Positions 20,321 through 31,340 of a stretch of DNA of 64,000 nt are shown here, piece by piece. The position numbers and the translations under genes were made by a program. Where the stretch lies: the NCBI RefSeq assembly GCF_019175385.1, contig NC_083346.1, positions 56,077,821-56,141,820 on the forward strand, in the 5' to 3' direction. The notes beneath the pieces are model-generated. The model made no database searches, was not told the origin of the DNA, and was given only the letters and a program-made list of their open reading frames with translations. Numbering within the stretch: position 1 is the first letter of the stretch; each line of letters opens with the position of its first letter. The stretch comes from Lycium barbarum (Eukaryota; Streptophyta; Magnoliopsida; Solanales; Solanaceae).

Positions 20321-22157
20321 ATTAAAACGTATTCTAACGTTAGTAACTCCTTTCTAGATGTTTAGACGACATTTTCTTTATATGCAAACCAACTACATAT
20401 AACCAATCCAACATCAATAATCATATGTTCAATACCAACCCGTACAGCCCACATAACATTCCAAATAGCCCACATTCACAACATTCCATAACGATTCACA
20501 TACGGCTACTACATTCTCAAGTTACTCCTAATAATCCGTAGCCTTAACGTTTTCGTGTAACAACTTTACAACAACCCAAACAACGTAAATACAATATATA
20601 TTCTTAACTATCATTAGTCTTTCCAATTTAAAGAAGACAACATGTCCAAAACAGTTCCTAACCACAACACGTCCAAAACAGTCCCTAATCAACAACACGC
20701 CCAAAACAGTCCCTAACCAACAACATAAAGGTGCCCGGAATTCTTGCAAACGTTTAAGAACATACCAAGCAAACCACATATGATTCTTACACATTATTTC
20801 ATGTCTTCTTTTCATATAATTTCAGTAAAATACGACCAGCAGTCACACGATAATTATATCACCAAATTCGTACGCAAATAGCTACATTGTCGACACTATA
20901 ACCTTACAACAACCTATAAACAATTTCAGTTCCAACTCTAACCATTAAATACCTTCATTCCCATCATAAAATTCATGACAACAACCATCAAAATACCAAT
21001 TAAAATCAGTTCACTATCTTCCACAAAAACAGTCCACTACACGGCCATAATTCAACAAAACAACAGCATGTTCATATCAATACAACTTCACCTTTAACCT
21101 TCCAATTCTTTTCATTCTTTTTGCCATGCAGTCTAGGATAGCCACAACCATAATTACTAAATAAAATCAGCCCATTATCTCACACCAAACAGTCCCCTAC
21201 GGCTTCTACAAGGCCTCAACATCAACACACACACAATTTCATACATGCAATTCACATTTACATATTCACAACACCTCAAACTTCATCCTAAAACAGTCCA
21301 CACGGTTCAACAACATTCCAACACCAACATTCGAAATCTCATGCATGCAATTTATATTTACACCTCAAACACACGTTTTACACCACCCTCAACACATGCA
21401 AAAGAAGCTAAACCTTACCTTGGCACTTTGACTTCTCAACTTGGCTAGAGTTTGAGTCTTGAACTTAATTCTTGCTCTTGCTATCTAATGATCACCTTCA
21501 CGTTGTTAGGGACTTCTAAAGGGTTGAATTACCTTGAAAATCTGATTTTTGGATCAACAACTCAAGCTTCTATTTTTCCTTAGCCATGGCCGAATGCCAT
21601 GGCTTGTGCTTTCTCTCTCTCTCTAGTTTGTTGTGTTGAAGATGGAGTGAGGGTAAATCTGATTTTTGGTCAACAAATGGGTTTAAATATGATGCATATG
21701 TGTTGGCCACATGTCCCCCTCATGGCTTTGAGCCAATCACATGGTCTTGAGCAAAATTTCAAGAAATATTCCCCACTAGTCTCGGCTACATGGCCGAGAC
21801 TCACTTCCTCACTTCTCAATTTTTAATTGTCTATTTTACAGTTGCATGTGCATTAGATGAATTAATATTTAAGTGTGTGTAATGAGTCTTCCAACATATA
21901 ATAGCATGCCTCCTTATAATAATGAGTTGCCAATATTAAAATGTATACCACTAGCATGCTTTGCCAATATTAAAATGTGTAATAAGTCTTCCACTAATAT
22001 TTTTGTACTAAGTAAAAAAATCTATAAACACCTAGTCCTAATTTCGAAATTTAGGATTAAGGGTTCCTATTTCGGGTCCGGGAAGGGTTCCGTCTTTAAC
22101 TCACGTCGATTCCTTCGCGAATAATTCGACGTATAAAATACGGGGTCTAACAGGACC

Positions 22158-22578
22158 CATCGCTCTCAACCATTTGTGCCTCATCTCTTCTGGGTTCAGC
22201 AACACCCTTTGCCTCCTCCGAGGTCGTTTTATCCCCTCTGTTTTGCAACCGGGCTATTGCGATTCCCTGTTCGGCAATCGCCGCTCTATGTTCCTGCAAC
22301 ATTTCAAAGATTAAACGTAAGTCAACATTATCATTCGGGGTATCCGGCTCTTTCCGGCCCTGAGTCCGGGACAAAGTAATCGATTTGTGTGTATTTAAAG
22401 GGTCGGTAGCCGGTTGGGCGGCATTCTCCTGGTCCACGGTGTTTTGGTGGTTGAGGCCCTCCCTCGAATTAATGGGGTTAGGATCAGCGGGGTTTGGTAG
22501 TCCTCGTGGACCGCTGCCTTCGTTTTCGGCCACGATCTCGTTGTTGTTGACCTGACCAGATTGTCCACTGTCAGCCAT
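22158..22578 (-). pseudogene. gag: Gag N-terminus, Tat-like gypsy, right of the solo-LTR insertion
   Basis: Starts MADSGQSGQVNNNEIV at 22578, about 110 bases inside the 5' LTR on the minus strand. Acidic, Asn/Pro-rich head, then LRLIFEMLQEHRAAIAEQGIAIARLQ, a short coiled coil typical of Tat gag N-termini. It is cut at the GGACC duplication; the capsid part resumes at 18674. Confidence 0.8.
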
Positions 22579-22667
22579 TTAGTCCGTTTTTTCAGTGACG
22601 AACAGAAGATGTTTTCGATTTTGACGGGTAAGGTAGAGATCAAGATAAAAGACCACTATTATCCTAG

Positions 22668-22684
22668 CCCCACGGTGGGCGCCA
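22668..22684 (-). other. Primer binding site of the Tat-like element
   Basis: On the minus strand TGGCGCCCACCGTGGGG follows the LTR end GGGGTAAACA within a few bases. This is the form seen in Tat elements; I do not assign the tRNA. Confidence 0.75.
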
Positions 22685-22687
22685 AAC

Positions 22688-23344
22688 TGTTTACCCCGAA
22701 TTTGGATAATCAATTAAATTCGTGAGTGAGGTATAGGATATGTGGTTATGCCTTGAATCTAGTTGATAGAGAAAAGAAATATATGAATATACTATGAAGA
22801 AGCAACTGATACTCGGTGGTTTCTATAGATTTGTGCGTGCGCTAATATAGGAGTGTTACTTGATTGAATAAATTTAAGAGATGAACACAAGAGTGGACCG
22901 AAATCAGTTATTTGAGAGAGAGTTTATGTAAATTTTGCTATTACAAGAGTTCTTGATATGAGGGAGCTAACCCCCTAAAAGTGGGCAATGACCCTTATTT
23001 ATAGTGTTGCCTCACGGGCTCCATACAATAAGAGAAAACTAAAAATAAAGAAAAACTCTGACTTGGATTAGGTTGGGTTAGGTTGACCGTACGGTCTGAC
23101 ACCCGTACGATTGGCAGTTGAGCATGGCAGGACGTTATCGACACGTGGCAATCGCGCAATGGATCTCTCGGACCAACGGCCACGTATAAACGGACTAACG
23201 GCCACCACCAAACGGACCACGGCAACGGCCAACTTGGCCATGAGGAAACCGGATCAAATTATGCCCTTCCTTGGCTCCGATCCAAGCGTTCCTCCGGTTT
23301 CAGGTCTCACCGGTTTAGCGTGTGTCCGATTTTTACTACATACA
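22688..23344 (-). repeat. 5' LTR of the Tat-like element (657 bp)
   Basis: The plus strand opens TGTTTACCCCG and closes TACATACA. The last 43 bases match the 3' LTR remnant at 8831-8875. The candidate right duplication is AATAC. Reading frames inside are shadows. Confidence 0.85.
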
Positions 23345-23610
23345 AATACGAGTATAAATTCTACAAAAAATTAAGCGTCGTTTATATGAGATAGAAGGTG
23401 AAATGAGTAATACATGTATTAGCAATACACATCTAAGAGCATTAAAGACAAAAATAATCTTACAGTAGGTAATCCTAAAAAATAATCCCCATAGTATTTA
23501 TTCAACGTACATGCATTATTTATTCTTCATATAACAATGTTGAGTTGCTTTGATTTGAATCTCAATTCAAGATATTATGAAGTTTTGATGATTGATAAAC
23601 TGTGTATAAT
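23345..23610. other. AT-rich flank without recognisable content
   Basis: Between the Tat-like LTR and the hAT miniature element. No frame, repeat or motif I can support. Confidence 0.6.
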
Positions 23611-23618
23611 TACGCGGG

Positions 23619-24554
23619 CAGTGCCGGCTCAAGGGCCAAGCCAATGAAGCAATGGCTTGAGGCCCCCGAATTTTTAGGGCCCCATTTTCTCTAATTAATA
23701 TTAATAGGCTAATTTTATGGTACATAATTTTCCTTACAAAATTATTCAGCATCTATTTATGGTAAATAAGTATGAGATCTTTATTAAAAAAAAAGGAAAG
23801 AGAATTACTTAGCCAGTGTGATTGATTACGACTAATAATTAACTTACATTCTAATAATATTATTCTTTTTTTTTTCTTTTCATAATAGAACTTGTATTTT
23901 ATATTTTATGTTTTCTCGTACTAAGCTATCTATTTTCTAAGAAACAAGAGATGAAAGGCATGAAACAAATAAAAATTGTATGTTTCATTCTTTTTCAAGT
24001 TCTCAAAAGCATCGCAACAAACAAATTAAAATAATGAAGTTTTATTCCGATATCAAGTTATCAATTTCTAGAATCAGGTTCTATGTATAACTTTTTACGA
24101 AGTATCTTTTTATTTAAGTTTGAAATTTATTAATTTTTACCTCATAGTAGTATCACTACTAGAAGAAGATGTTTTTCTTACCGATATTCAGTGGAAACTT
24201 TGTGTATAGAGCATGATTTTCCCACCTCATTCTCACCGAACTAGCTCACTGGAAAAACGCATGGTAAGAAACAGGTTCCCACTGAAATGCTGAGAAATTT
24301 TCTACTTTTTCCGTATGAAAACACTACTATTTAAGTTTTACCCACTGACATTCAATGCGAAATAGCCTCTGAACATTTTTTCAATGGGAAAATAGAGATT
24401 ATTTAGCAGTGCATATTATTTATCTGAAATCAAGTATGTCAACTATAAAGCATGAATCAGGTTACGTAATATGATCTTTTTTTTTTTTAAATATAATTTG
24501 AGGCCTCTTAATAAAGTTTGGATTTAGGCCCCCAATGTCCTTGAGCCGCCCCTG
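23619..24554. mobile_element. Non-autonomous hAT element (936 bp)
   Basis: Terminal inverted repeats CAGTGCCGGCTCAAGG at the left and CCTTGAGCCGCCCCTG at the right (inverse CAGGGGCGGCTCAAGG). Flanking 8-bp duplication TACGCGGG (23611-23618) / TACGCGAG (24555-24562) with one mismatch. The 8-bp duplication and CAGNG ends are hAT features. The interior is AT-rich with no transposase. Subterminal GAGGCCCCC / GGCCCCC blocks lie near both ends. Confidence 0.88.
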
Positions 24555-24562
24555 TACGCGAG

Positions 24563-25625
24563 TTTGATCCTCCAAGGCCTGTTAGACCTCTCTTCAACGG
24601 TGGTGTGGAAAGGACTCTTTCACATAGCTCAAAGATGGTGCTAATTCAGTCCCTTAGTCCGGAACATAATCTAGATGCCTTAACCATGTTCAAGAAGAAT
24701 AGACAAATACATACAAGAACCAGGTCCTTAACAGATCTCTAAAAGGAATTGGTAAAACTGGCAACAAGGATACACAAAGGCTGGAAGAACCAGGTCCCTT
24801 GCAGAAGAGTTGAAGAATGTTTGGTCCATGCATGAAAAGCTATTCCACGGATCATTGAAGAAATGAGATTTAAGTCTTCATTCAATTCTACAAGGAATAC
24901 AGTTCAAGACATGAAAATATTACCACAATGAACATATGGAACTAAATTTGATATAGGAGATAGTATTTAGAGGCCGGAGCGTGAATCCAAATCAGGTCAA
25001 ACAAGGATTGGTTCTTGGATTCTTGAATCAAGTCTTGGTTAGTTTTGAAGAACAATAAGCAACTATCCTACTCTTATATAAATCATTACATTGAAGCTAT
25101 TCAAGATATAACCGCAAAAGAGAGAAGACTAGAGCTAAAAGAGAGATATCTATTCATAGTGTCTTTAAGTGAGAAAGAATTAATTACAACGAAGAAAAAC
25201 CTATTCCTATCAAGATTTATTCATACAATTCATTGAGGTGTATTAGTTAGCTTTTTTGTGCTTAAAATGTAACATTTTACATTCATAGAGAATTTGTATT
25301 ATAGGTGTTGTTTTGAGTTGTAACTTTTTAGACTGGGTAGAGTTTTTGAAGAAGTTAGAAGAGGGATAGGTGTTTTAGTGGTCAATTCCTTAGGTGTACA
25401 AGAGTTGTAATCTTAATACTACTCAAGTTATAGTAGAGATTTGAGGAAATCCGATTGCAGATAGGTCGTGGTTTTTGCCTCCCTTGAGCAAGGAGTTTTC
25501 CACGTAAAAGTTTTGTGTTAAATTATTATTTCGCAATTCACTTCTTGTTTAGCTGCCGAATAACCTAGTTCTTCAGTATATAGGTAGCAACTTAAGTTAT
25601 CAACCAATCACTGTATTATTAATTC
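24563..25625 (+). other. Copia-LTR-like debris
   Basis: No intact gene. Around 25440-25560 the text GGTCGTGGTTTTTGCCTCCC...GGAGTTTTCCACGTAAAAGTTTTGTGTT resembles the R-U5 portion of plant copia LTRs (recall). The 63-codon frame at 25045 lies in this leader-like region and is not convincing. No boundaries or duplication were found. Confidence 0.4.
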
Positions 25626-26133
25626 TTCACATAACAATTTTCGTATTATTAAAAAATTTCGCAGAGTACCCTATTTGGACACCGTTTATCTCTATCAGTT
25701 TTTTTATAATTTTTGCACGTCTACTCACTTCGGAACAACTAAGATATAGTGTCTGAAGCTTTATATGTTTGTAGTTCATGCAATTTCGCCTTAAATTCAG
25801 GAAAAATGATTGAGCTTCAGCAATATATGCATGAACTTCATATAAAAATGGCTAAAGTTCAGGAAAGAAAAATTGAATTCAGCCACATGTGACTGAACTT
25901 CATCCATATGTGCCTAAAGTTCAGGCAATAATGATTGAATTTCAGCTATATGGTTCTCAACTACAAACAATGCATGTCTGAAGTTATTCTGAAGTGGATG
26001 AACTTGCAAATTATCATGCATTCCAAGTGTGGCTTTACGGGTGGTCCCAAAAATCATGCATCTGTGCACTCCACCAACCCTTAAAAATTTTATGTGTTAT
26101 GATTCTTGTATATATAATACATAAAGCAAACAA
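25626..26133. other. AT-rich spacer with diverged internal repeats
   Basis: Loose iterations of CTGAACTTCA / AAGTTCAGG / ATTGAGCTTCAGC between about 25770 and 25990. No gene seen. Confidence 0.5.
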
Positions 26134-26141
26134 CCCTTAAG

Positions 26142-26548
26142 TAAGCCTGTTAACCGGTTTGACCGGAACCGGACCGGTAATCGATTATAAAACCGGCCGG
26201 TTTTCGATCTAAAAATCGGAACCAACCACCGGTTCCGGTTTACCAGTTTCAAACTGGAAACCGGAACCGGACCGGTCCAAAACGTTAGAAAACCTTTTTT
26301 TTTGTATAGTATATATATATATATATATATTATAGTATTTGTTAGTATATTGTAGGTATATTTATATATGTTATATAAGTTTATAAGTAAAGTTTATATA
26401 TTTACTGACTAACAACATACACGAATATATATATATATATATATATATATAACTTAAGCATATAACTTAATATATCAATATACTTAAGTTATATAAGTTA
26501 TATATATATATATGTTTAAGTTATATGTATACTGTATATACTTATAAG

Positions 26549-26581
<33 letters not shown>

Positions 26582-26880
26582 TGTTTAAGTTATATGTCTA
26601 CTATATATACTTATATATGTTTAAGTTATATGTATTATAACTTAAGTTATTTATAGCTTAAGTTTTTTCTATGTTTATAAATTACGTATATTTATATTAT
26701 AAGTATATTCTAAGTATATTTTAGTTATTTTTCAAGTATATAACTTTCTAGTTTTTAATTTAAGTAGATGTATATTATAAGTATATTCTTAGTATATTTT
26801 AGGTATATTCCTAACTTAATATAAGTAAAAATATGAACACAAGTAAATAGAAGAAAGCTCAATTAGCCATATATTTTATT
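26142..26880. repeat. Subterminal ACCGG-rich region and TA-rich low-complexity DNA
   Basis: 26142-26285 has at least eight ACCGG/CCGGT words. 26290-26720 is TA dinucleotide runs mixed with TAAGTTATA units. It lies downstream of the transposase stop. Confidence 0.75.
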
Positions 26881-26883
26881 CAT

Positions 26884-29247
26884 TCATGGATAACATTTAT
26901 TTGCAAGTTGTAGTTTTTTTTTAACTTGCAAATAATACATGGGTTGCAAAGAAATAGTAGAATAATAAAATAAAAAAGTGTCAATCATTTGGCTAATATC
27001 CGCCATATCATATTCGGTCATGGAGATATCTTCAAAGTCTTTCATTTGGTCCACTCCACTTGCTATCAAATCTTCAATCTCTTCCTCTTCGCCTTCCACC
27101 GCTTCTAAGTTTTGGTTGCGTCGCTCCGATCTAATCCAATCGTGAATGCATACTACTACTTGCAAGCTAAATCCGGATAATGAGTGTCTATGGTCTCCAA
27201 TTTGTTGTCTTCCTTGGCTAAATGCACTCTCCGAAGCCACGGTTGATATTTGAATCGTAAGGATATCTCGAGCCATTCTTGAAAGTATCGGATGACTTGC
27301 CTTGTATCTCTTCCACCATGCTAAGACGTCCAAATCATCTAGTTCCTTGATATCCACATTTCGCTGCATCAAATAAAGGTGATATTCATCAAAGTTTGCA
27401 TTATAAGAAGGAGTTGGATGTGAATGTAAAACTTTTAAATGCGACAAACCCGACAAGCCCTTTTTACTACTTTGAGAAGTAGTAGGGCGTGGAGCAACGA
27501 GTGTAGCATTTTCTTTCAAATTAGAATAATGATTAAAAACTTTTCTAAACTCGGCATCAATCGCGAGCTCGGCATCAGCTAAAGATGGTTCCACTTCCTC
27601 TTCAACTTCTAAAAAGGTATAAATTTGATTAACCAATGCTCTAGTATAAGACATTTTTAAACAAGGATTTAAAAGAGAACCCAATATAAATAAAGTTGGG
27701 ATGAGAAAAAAATACTTCTTAAATTTTGTTGTCATATTAAAAATAGCCGCTTGATAACCGAATTTATTTTTATACTCGTGTAAAATTCTAACTATTTCCA
27801 CTAAGTAGGCTAAAATTCCGGTTACCGTGGGATAGAATTGTCTAGAAAAAGCAAGAGTTACATTATAAAATTTTTGTAAGAGTTCAACACATTCCTTAAC
27901 ATCTTCCCAATCGGTAATAATTAACCAATCATCACTATTCGTATTAAAATGGTTGTGAACTTGTTGTATGGGAATCCTATAATCATATGCTTGTTGTAAC
28001 ATAATGTAAGTGTAGTTCCACCTAGTGTCAACTTTTACTTGAATTTTCCTAGGTCTAAGGCCATTTTCCACACAAGAATTCTTAAAATCTCTCAGTTTTT
28101 CCCTATTAGCATTACAAAAAATAAACCCAACCGCATTTCTAACTTTTTGAATGGAATCTTCAAAACACTCAAGAGACCATCTTTAACAATCAAGTTTAAA
28201 ATGTGACAACTACATCTCACATGAAAAATATTTTTAGCGGAGGGTTTAATTCCCTTTTTAAAAGACCAATCGCCTTTATATTATTAGAAGCATTATCTAA
28301 AGCAATACAAAGTGTTTTTCTATAAATGTTAAAAAATCTCATAATAGTAGACATTGAATCCGCTAAAGTTTTTCCATCGTGACGACCTTTGCCTTCATCA
28401 TATAAAAAAGCTATAATTCTTTTTTGCATCACTCAATTATCATCAACCCAATGACATGTAATAACAAAAAAATCTAACTTGTTAAGACTAAGACCCAAAT
28501 CGACAGTAAGAGAAACATTACAATTTAAAGAATTAAATACATGGCGCAAATAAAATCTATATTTTTTATACAAATCTATAACATCCGCTCTACAAGTACT
28601 TCTAGAAATACCCTCAAATAACGGATTATAACAACATTGAATATAAGTAACAAACCCCAAACCCGAAAGAAAGGAAAATGGTAGAGCATCAAAAGCAACT
28701 ATTTTAGCTATTTGTACACGCTCTTTTTTCTTGTCATACTTAAAAATTTTACCGGTTCGTGGGTCTATTGTCATTTGATACCCCCCAGATTTGAACCCGT
28801 TTGCTCTCCCCAAACATCCTTATGTTTACCTTTCACATAATTCATTAGTGTACCCGTTCCACCATCCTTACTAGTTTGTTGCTTAAAAACAAATTCTTGT
28901 CTACATATATTGCATGTAGCTGGTTGTCTTTCCTTATTCTTAGTCATAAATTTCCAAATTTTAGTGGTTGGCCTACGAGTTCTTGGTGGTTTGTCTTGTG
29001 TATGTGATTGTGCAGGACCTGTATCTCCTATGAAATTTTCGGGGGCTTGTGTTTCATCATCATCATCATCATTAATTTCATTAAAAGTGCCGGTATAGTG
29101 TTGTCGCATTACCTCATGCTCTAAAAGTGGATTATTTCCACCAATATCAATACCTAAATTAGGTGTTTCGTTCACAAATGTTTCCTCATTAAACCCACTC
29201 CTAACAATACCACTACTACCGGCACCACGTCTGAATCTCTTAGACAT
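26884..29247 (-). pseudogene. hAT transposase (BED finger to C-terminal dimerisation domain), interrupted
   Basis: Four minus-strand pieces: 29247-28771, 28813-28433, 28432-28217 and 28071-26884. N-terminal BED finger CNICRQEF...KGKHKD; the first zinc-binding His appears replaced (MNYV where MNHV is usual). DDE region: TVDLGLS (first Asp) and ALDNASNN (second Asp). The C-terminus has the hAT dimerisation domain: LDVLAWWKRYKASHPILSRMARDIL, and TVASESAFSQG, which contains the third acidic residue. Breaks: a frameshift near 28790, a stop at about 28432-28434 and a disrupted stretch at 28072-28216. All catalytic residues survive, so loss of function is recent or partial. Confidence 0.9.
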
Positions 29248-29701
29248 TATTAAATAGAATTAATTTAAATCACACTCAAATAAATCACAAGAAAATAAAT
29301 TGCAACAAATTATATTGCTAGAATTAAATTGTGTAAATTAAATAGCGTAAAATAAAGATAGAGTTGGAACGAAGGTACCAAATTGCCGAACTAATTTCCA
29401 ACAAAGTGAAGGCGGCTAGAGTTGCAAATCCACCAAAGCTTTCGAGCTACTTCGGATTGTTGCAAAATCACTAACTCCACCAATATTTTTTTTTATAATT
29501 CCAAAATTAATAAGTGAAACTAGAATATAACTTTATAATATTTAATTGAGAGAAAATTAAAGTGGCTAATTGTTGCAAAGTAGCTATAATTGAGAGAAAT
29601 TGAGAGAAAGAGAAGAGTGAATTGGTATGGATTAAAATTGGAAATGGAAAGGGGTTTATATAGGGGTGGGGAATGGGTTAAAGTGTTAAAAAAATAAGTT
29701 T

Positions 29702-29719
29702 GGGGGGGGGGGGGGGGGG
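29702..29719 (+). repeat. Poly-G run (18)
   Basis: Eighteen G within the 5' region of the hAT element, upstream of the transposase start. Similar to the run at 20303. Confidence 0.85.
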
Positions 29720-29943
29720 CAAAAGGAGAGTTTGGAGCCGTTGGCAATGGCCATTTTTGCAAAATGGATCGTTAGCCAACGGTCTAGCCCAGTTAGCAAC
29801 GGAACAATTTAATTTTTTTTTTTTTGGACCGGTTATCCGATCCCAAAAATACAAACAGGACCGGTAAAATATATATGGTTAACCGTGACTGGTAAACCGG
29901 TTAGACCGGTCAAACCGGACCGGCTGCCAGGCTTACCCTTAAG

Positions 29944-31340
29944 GGAAAAATTTGTCCTCTAGCTGGTTTTAGTCCTGTCAAGCTACCTGCAGTATTAGTA
30001 GGGTCATTTACACGATTGGCCTTCAAGGGCGTTAACTTTTTGCCTTCAAATTGGTGGTTAATTTTAGTCCTTCGCCTAATACCCCGAGGTCCTGGGTTTA
30101 AATCCCGGCTCAATAAAAAAAATAAAAGAATTTCGCAAGGCAGAGTTTCGTAGATAAATTAGTCCTATTCAGGCAAAAGTTAGGCCTTGAAGCAGAGTTT
30201 TACAAAATTTCAACTGAATTAAAAAAAAATTGTACTATCATAATAAATGAATTACAATTTCTTAGAATATATTACTATCATACTATGTGATTTATCTCCA
30301 TAAAAGAAAATAATCCATCATCATTATCATTATTATAATTAAAACATCACTTCTTCATAAATAAAAATAAAGTTACTTTCAAATAGTGAAATAATAAAAT
30401 ATGATAATTTTGAGATATAGGACAAAGCATGAAAACCGATGACAAGCGAAGATGTAAAATTCGGCTATGTATTTTTTAAAAGAAATGTTAAGTGATATTC
30501 ACCCTAACGGTGTTCTCAAATAGTAAATATGCAATACTTCAGCTTGTAATTTGAGTTACTCTCAATTTTATTATTTCTTTAGATGAAAAAAACTATTAAG
30601 CATCATTCATTTATTAAGAAATTATGAGGTTTAATAGTATTAACTAAGGAATTTGACACATAATTTGTGTAAGAACTGTTAGGCGAGCTCCGAGCATTTG
30701 GCGTTAGGCGTGTTAAGGGCGTACAATCGGATGCTATAGGGCGTAAGCCTCACACGTGAGCCTCGAGGCGTTTTGCCATTGCCTCGCCCCTGGGCGAGTC
30801 CCAAAACTGCCTGTTAAAACACTGGATAGAATAGCTAATACATGAATAACAGAACCTTGCATAACTAATCCTGACATAAAATAATACATAGATTCACTCA
30901 TAATTAATTCCTGTATTACTAATACCTGCATGTCTCTAACTAGCTACAAATGTGGTAAGATTTTCCTATTCAAAAGTAAACAGGATCGCCTACAGTGGTA
31001 ACTTATTTCTATAGCTTATATAGCAGCATATTACCAAATATAGATATATATCCAAGTTGGTTTAATTGTTCTACGTCGAAGTTGAGTTGACTGATGAAAT
31101 AATAACACTTTCCCTCTCCAAGTGCAATAGGGAAGGAAAGTATATATCAACGCATGCAGATGGAGCAGCATTATCAATGGCAGATTCAAAGAGTAGAAAA
31201 TTGGTTCCTCGCAAGAAGGGCCGCTTTAATGAAATCCTCATTAGACTACTAAGTAGCAAAGAAACAATTCGATGCAAATTGGTTGCAAACACTGGTTTTC
31301 TCTAATTTCCTCTCATTACTTCGTCACTACCTCCACCGTT
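29944..31340. other. Intergenic DNA with short degenerate repeats
   Basis: 29990-30150 resembles one arm of the fold-back element at 42271-43031 (GGTCATTTACACGATTGGCCTTCAAGGGC, a GTCCTGGGTTTAAATCCCGG word, then an A-run and TTTCGCAAGGCAGAGTTT). 30664-30830 is a GGCG-rich block (GGCGTTAGGCGTG, CTCGAGGCG, GCCTCGCCC) like a miniature repeat I recall from Solanaceae. The 79-codon frame at 31066 has no feature I recognise. Confidence 0.45.

Larger units (their letters stand above)
18680..22152 (-). mobile_element. Solo LTR (3473 bp), Tekay/Del-like, inserted in the Tat gag
   Basis: The plus strand begins TGTCACACCC and ends GGGTCTAACA, flanked by the 5-bp duplication GGACC (18675-18679 and 22153-22157). 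Read on the minus strand it starts TGTTAGACCCCG, a start I associate with Solanaceae Tekay LTRs. No internal domain is present, so LTR-LTR recombination removed it. It carries the GTACTGAC/hairpin module at 19080-19142 and several tandem blocks. The small frames inside (for example about 22124-21873) look non-coding. Confidence 0.9.
8831..23344 (-). mobile_element. Ty3/gypsy element of the Tat (Retand-like) lineage, inactivated and invaded twice
   Basis: Minus-strand order: 5' LTR (22688-23344), primer site, gag, protease, RT, RNase H, a second (archaeal-like) RNase H, integrase, then an opposite-strand gene (9443-12291), purine tract and 3' LTR remnant (8831-8875). The dual RNase H and the antisense additional ORF after integrase are known marks of Tat elements such as Retand, Grande and Cinful. 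The gag is split by a solo LTR at 18680-22152, and the 3' LTR is split by the gag-only element. Several stops and frameshifts plus a lost integrase residue show it is dead. AATAC at 23345-23349 is the candidate right duplication; the left one is out of view. Confidence 0.85.
26142..29935 (-). mobile_element. hAT transposon (3794 bp) with a decayed transposase
   Basis: 8-bp duplication CCCTTAAG at 26134-26141 and 29936-29943. Ends TAAGCCTGTTAACCGG (left) and, inverted, TAAGCCTGGCAGCCGG (right). The terminal 100 bases on both sides are rich in CCGGTTT/ACCGG motifs, the likely subterminal transposase-binding sites. The transposase is on the minus strand (29247-26884). 26290-26720 is a long TATA/TAAGT low-complexity stretch, and there is a G run at 29702-29719. 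Confidence 0.92.

Noticed and set aside
31066..31305. 79-codon plus-strand frame as a small gene
   Set aside because: No recognisable domain or promoter, and it is surrounded by repeat debris. Cannot be supported.
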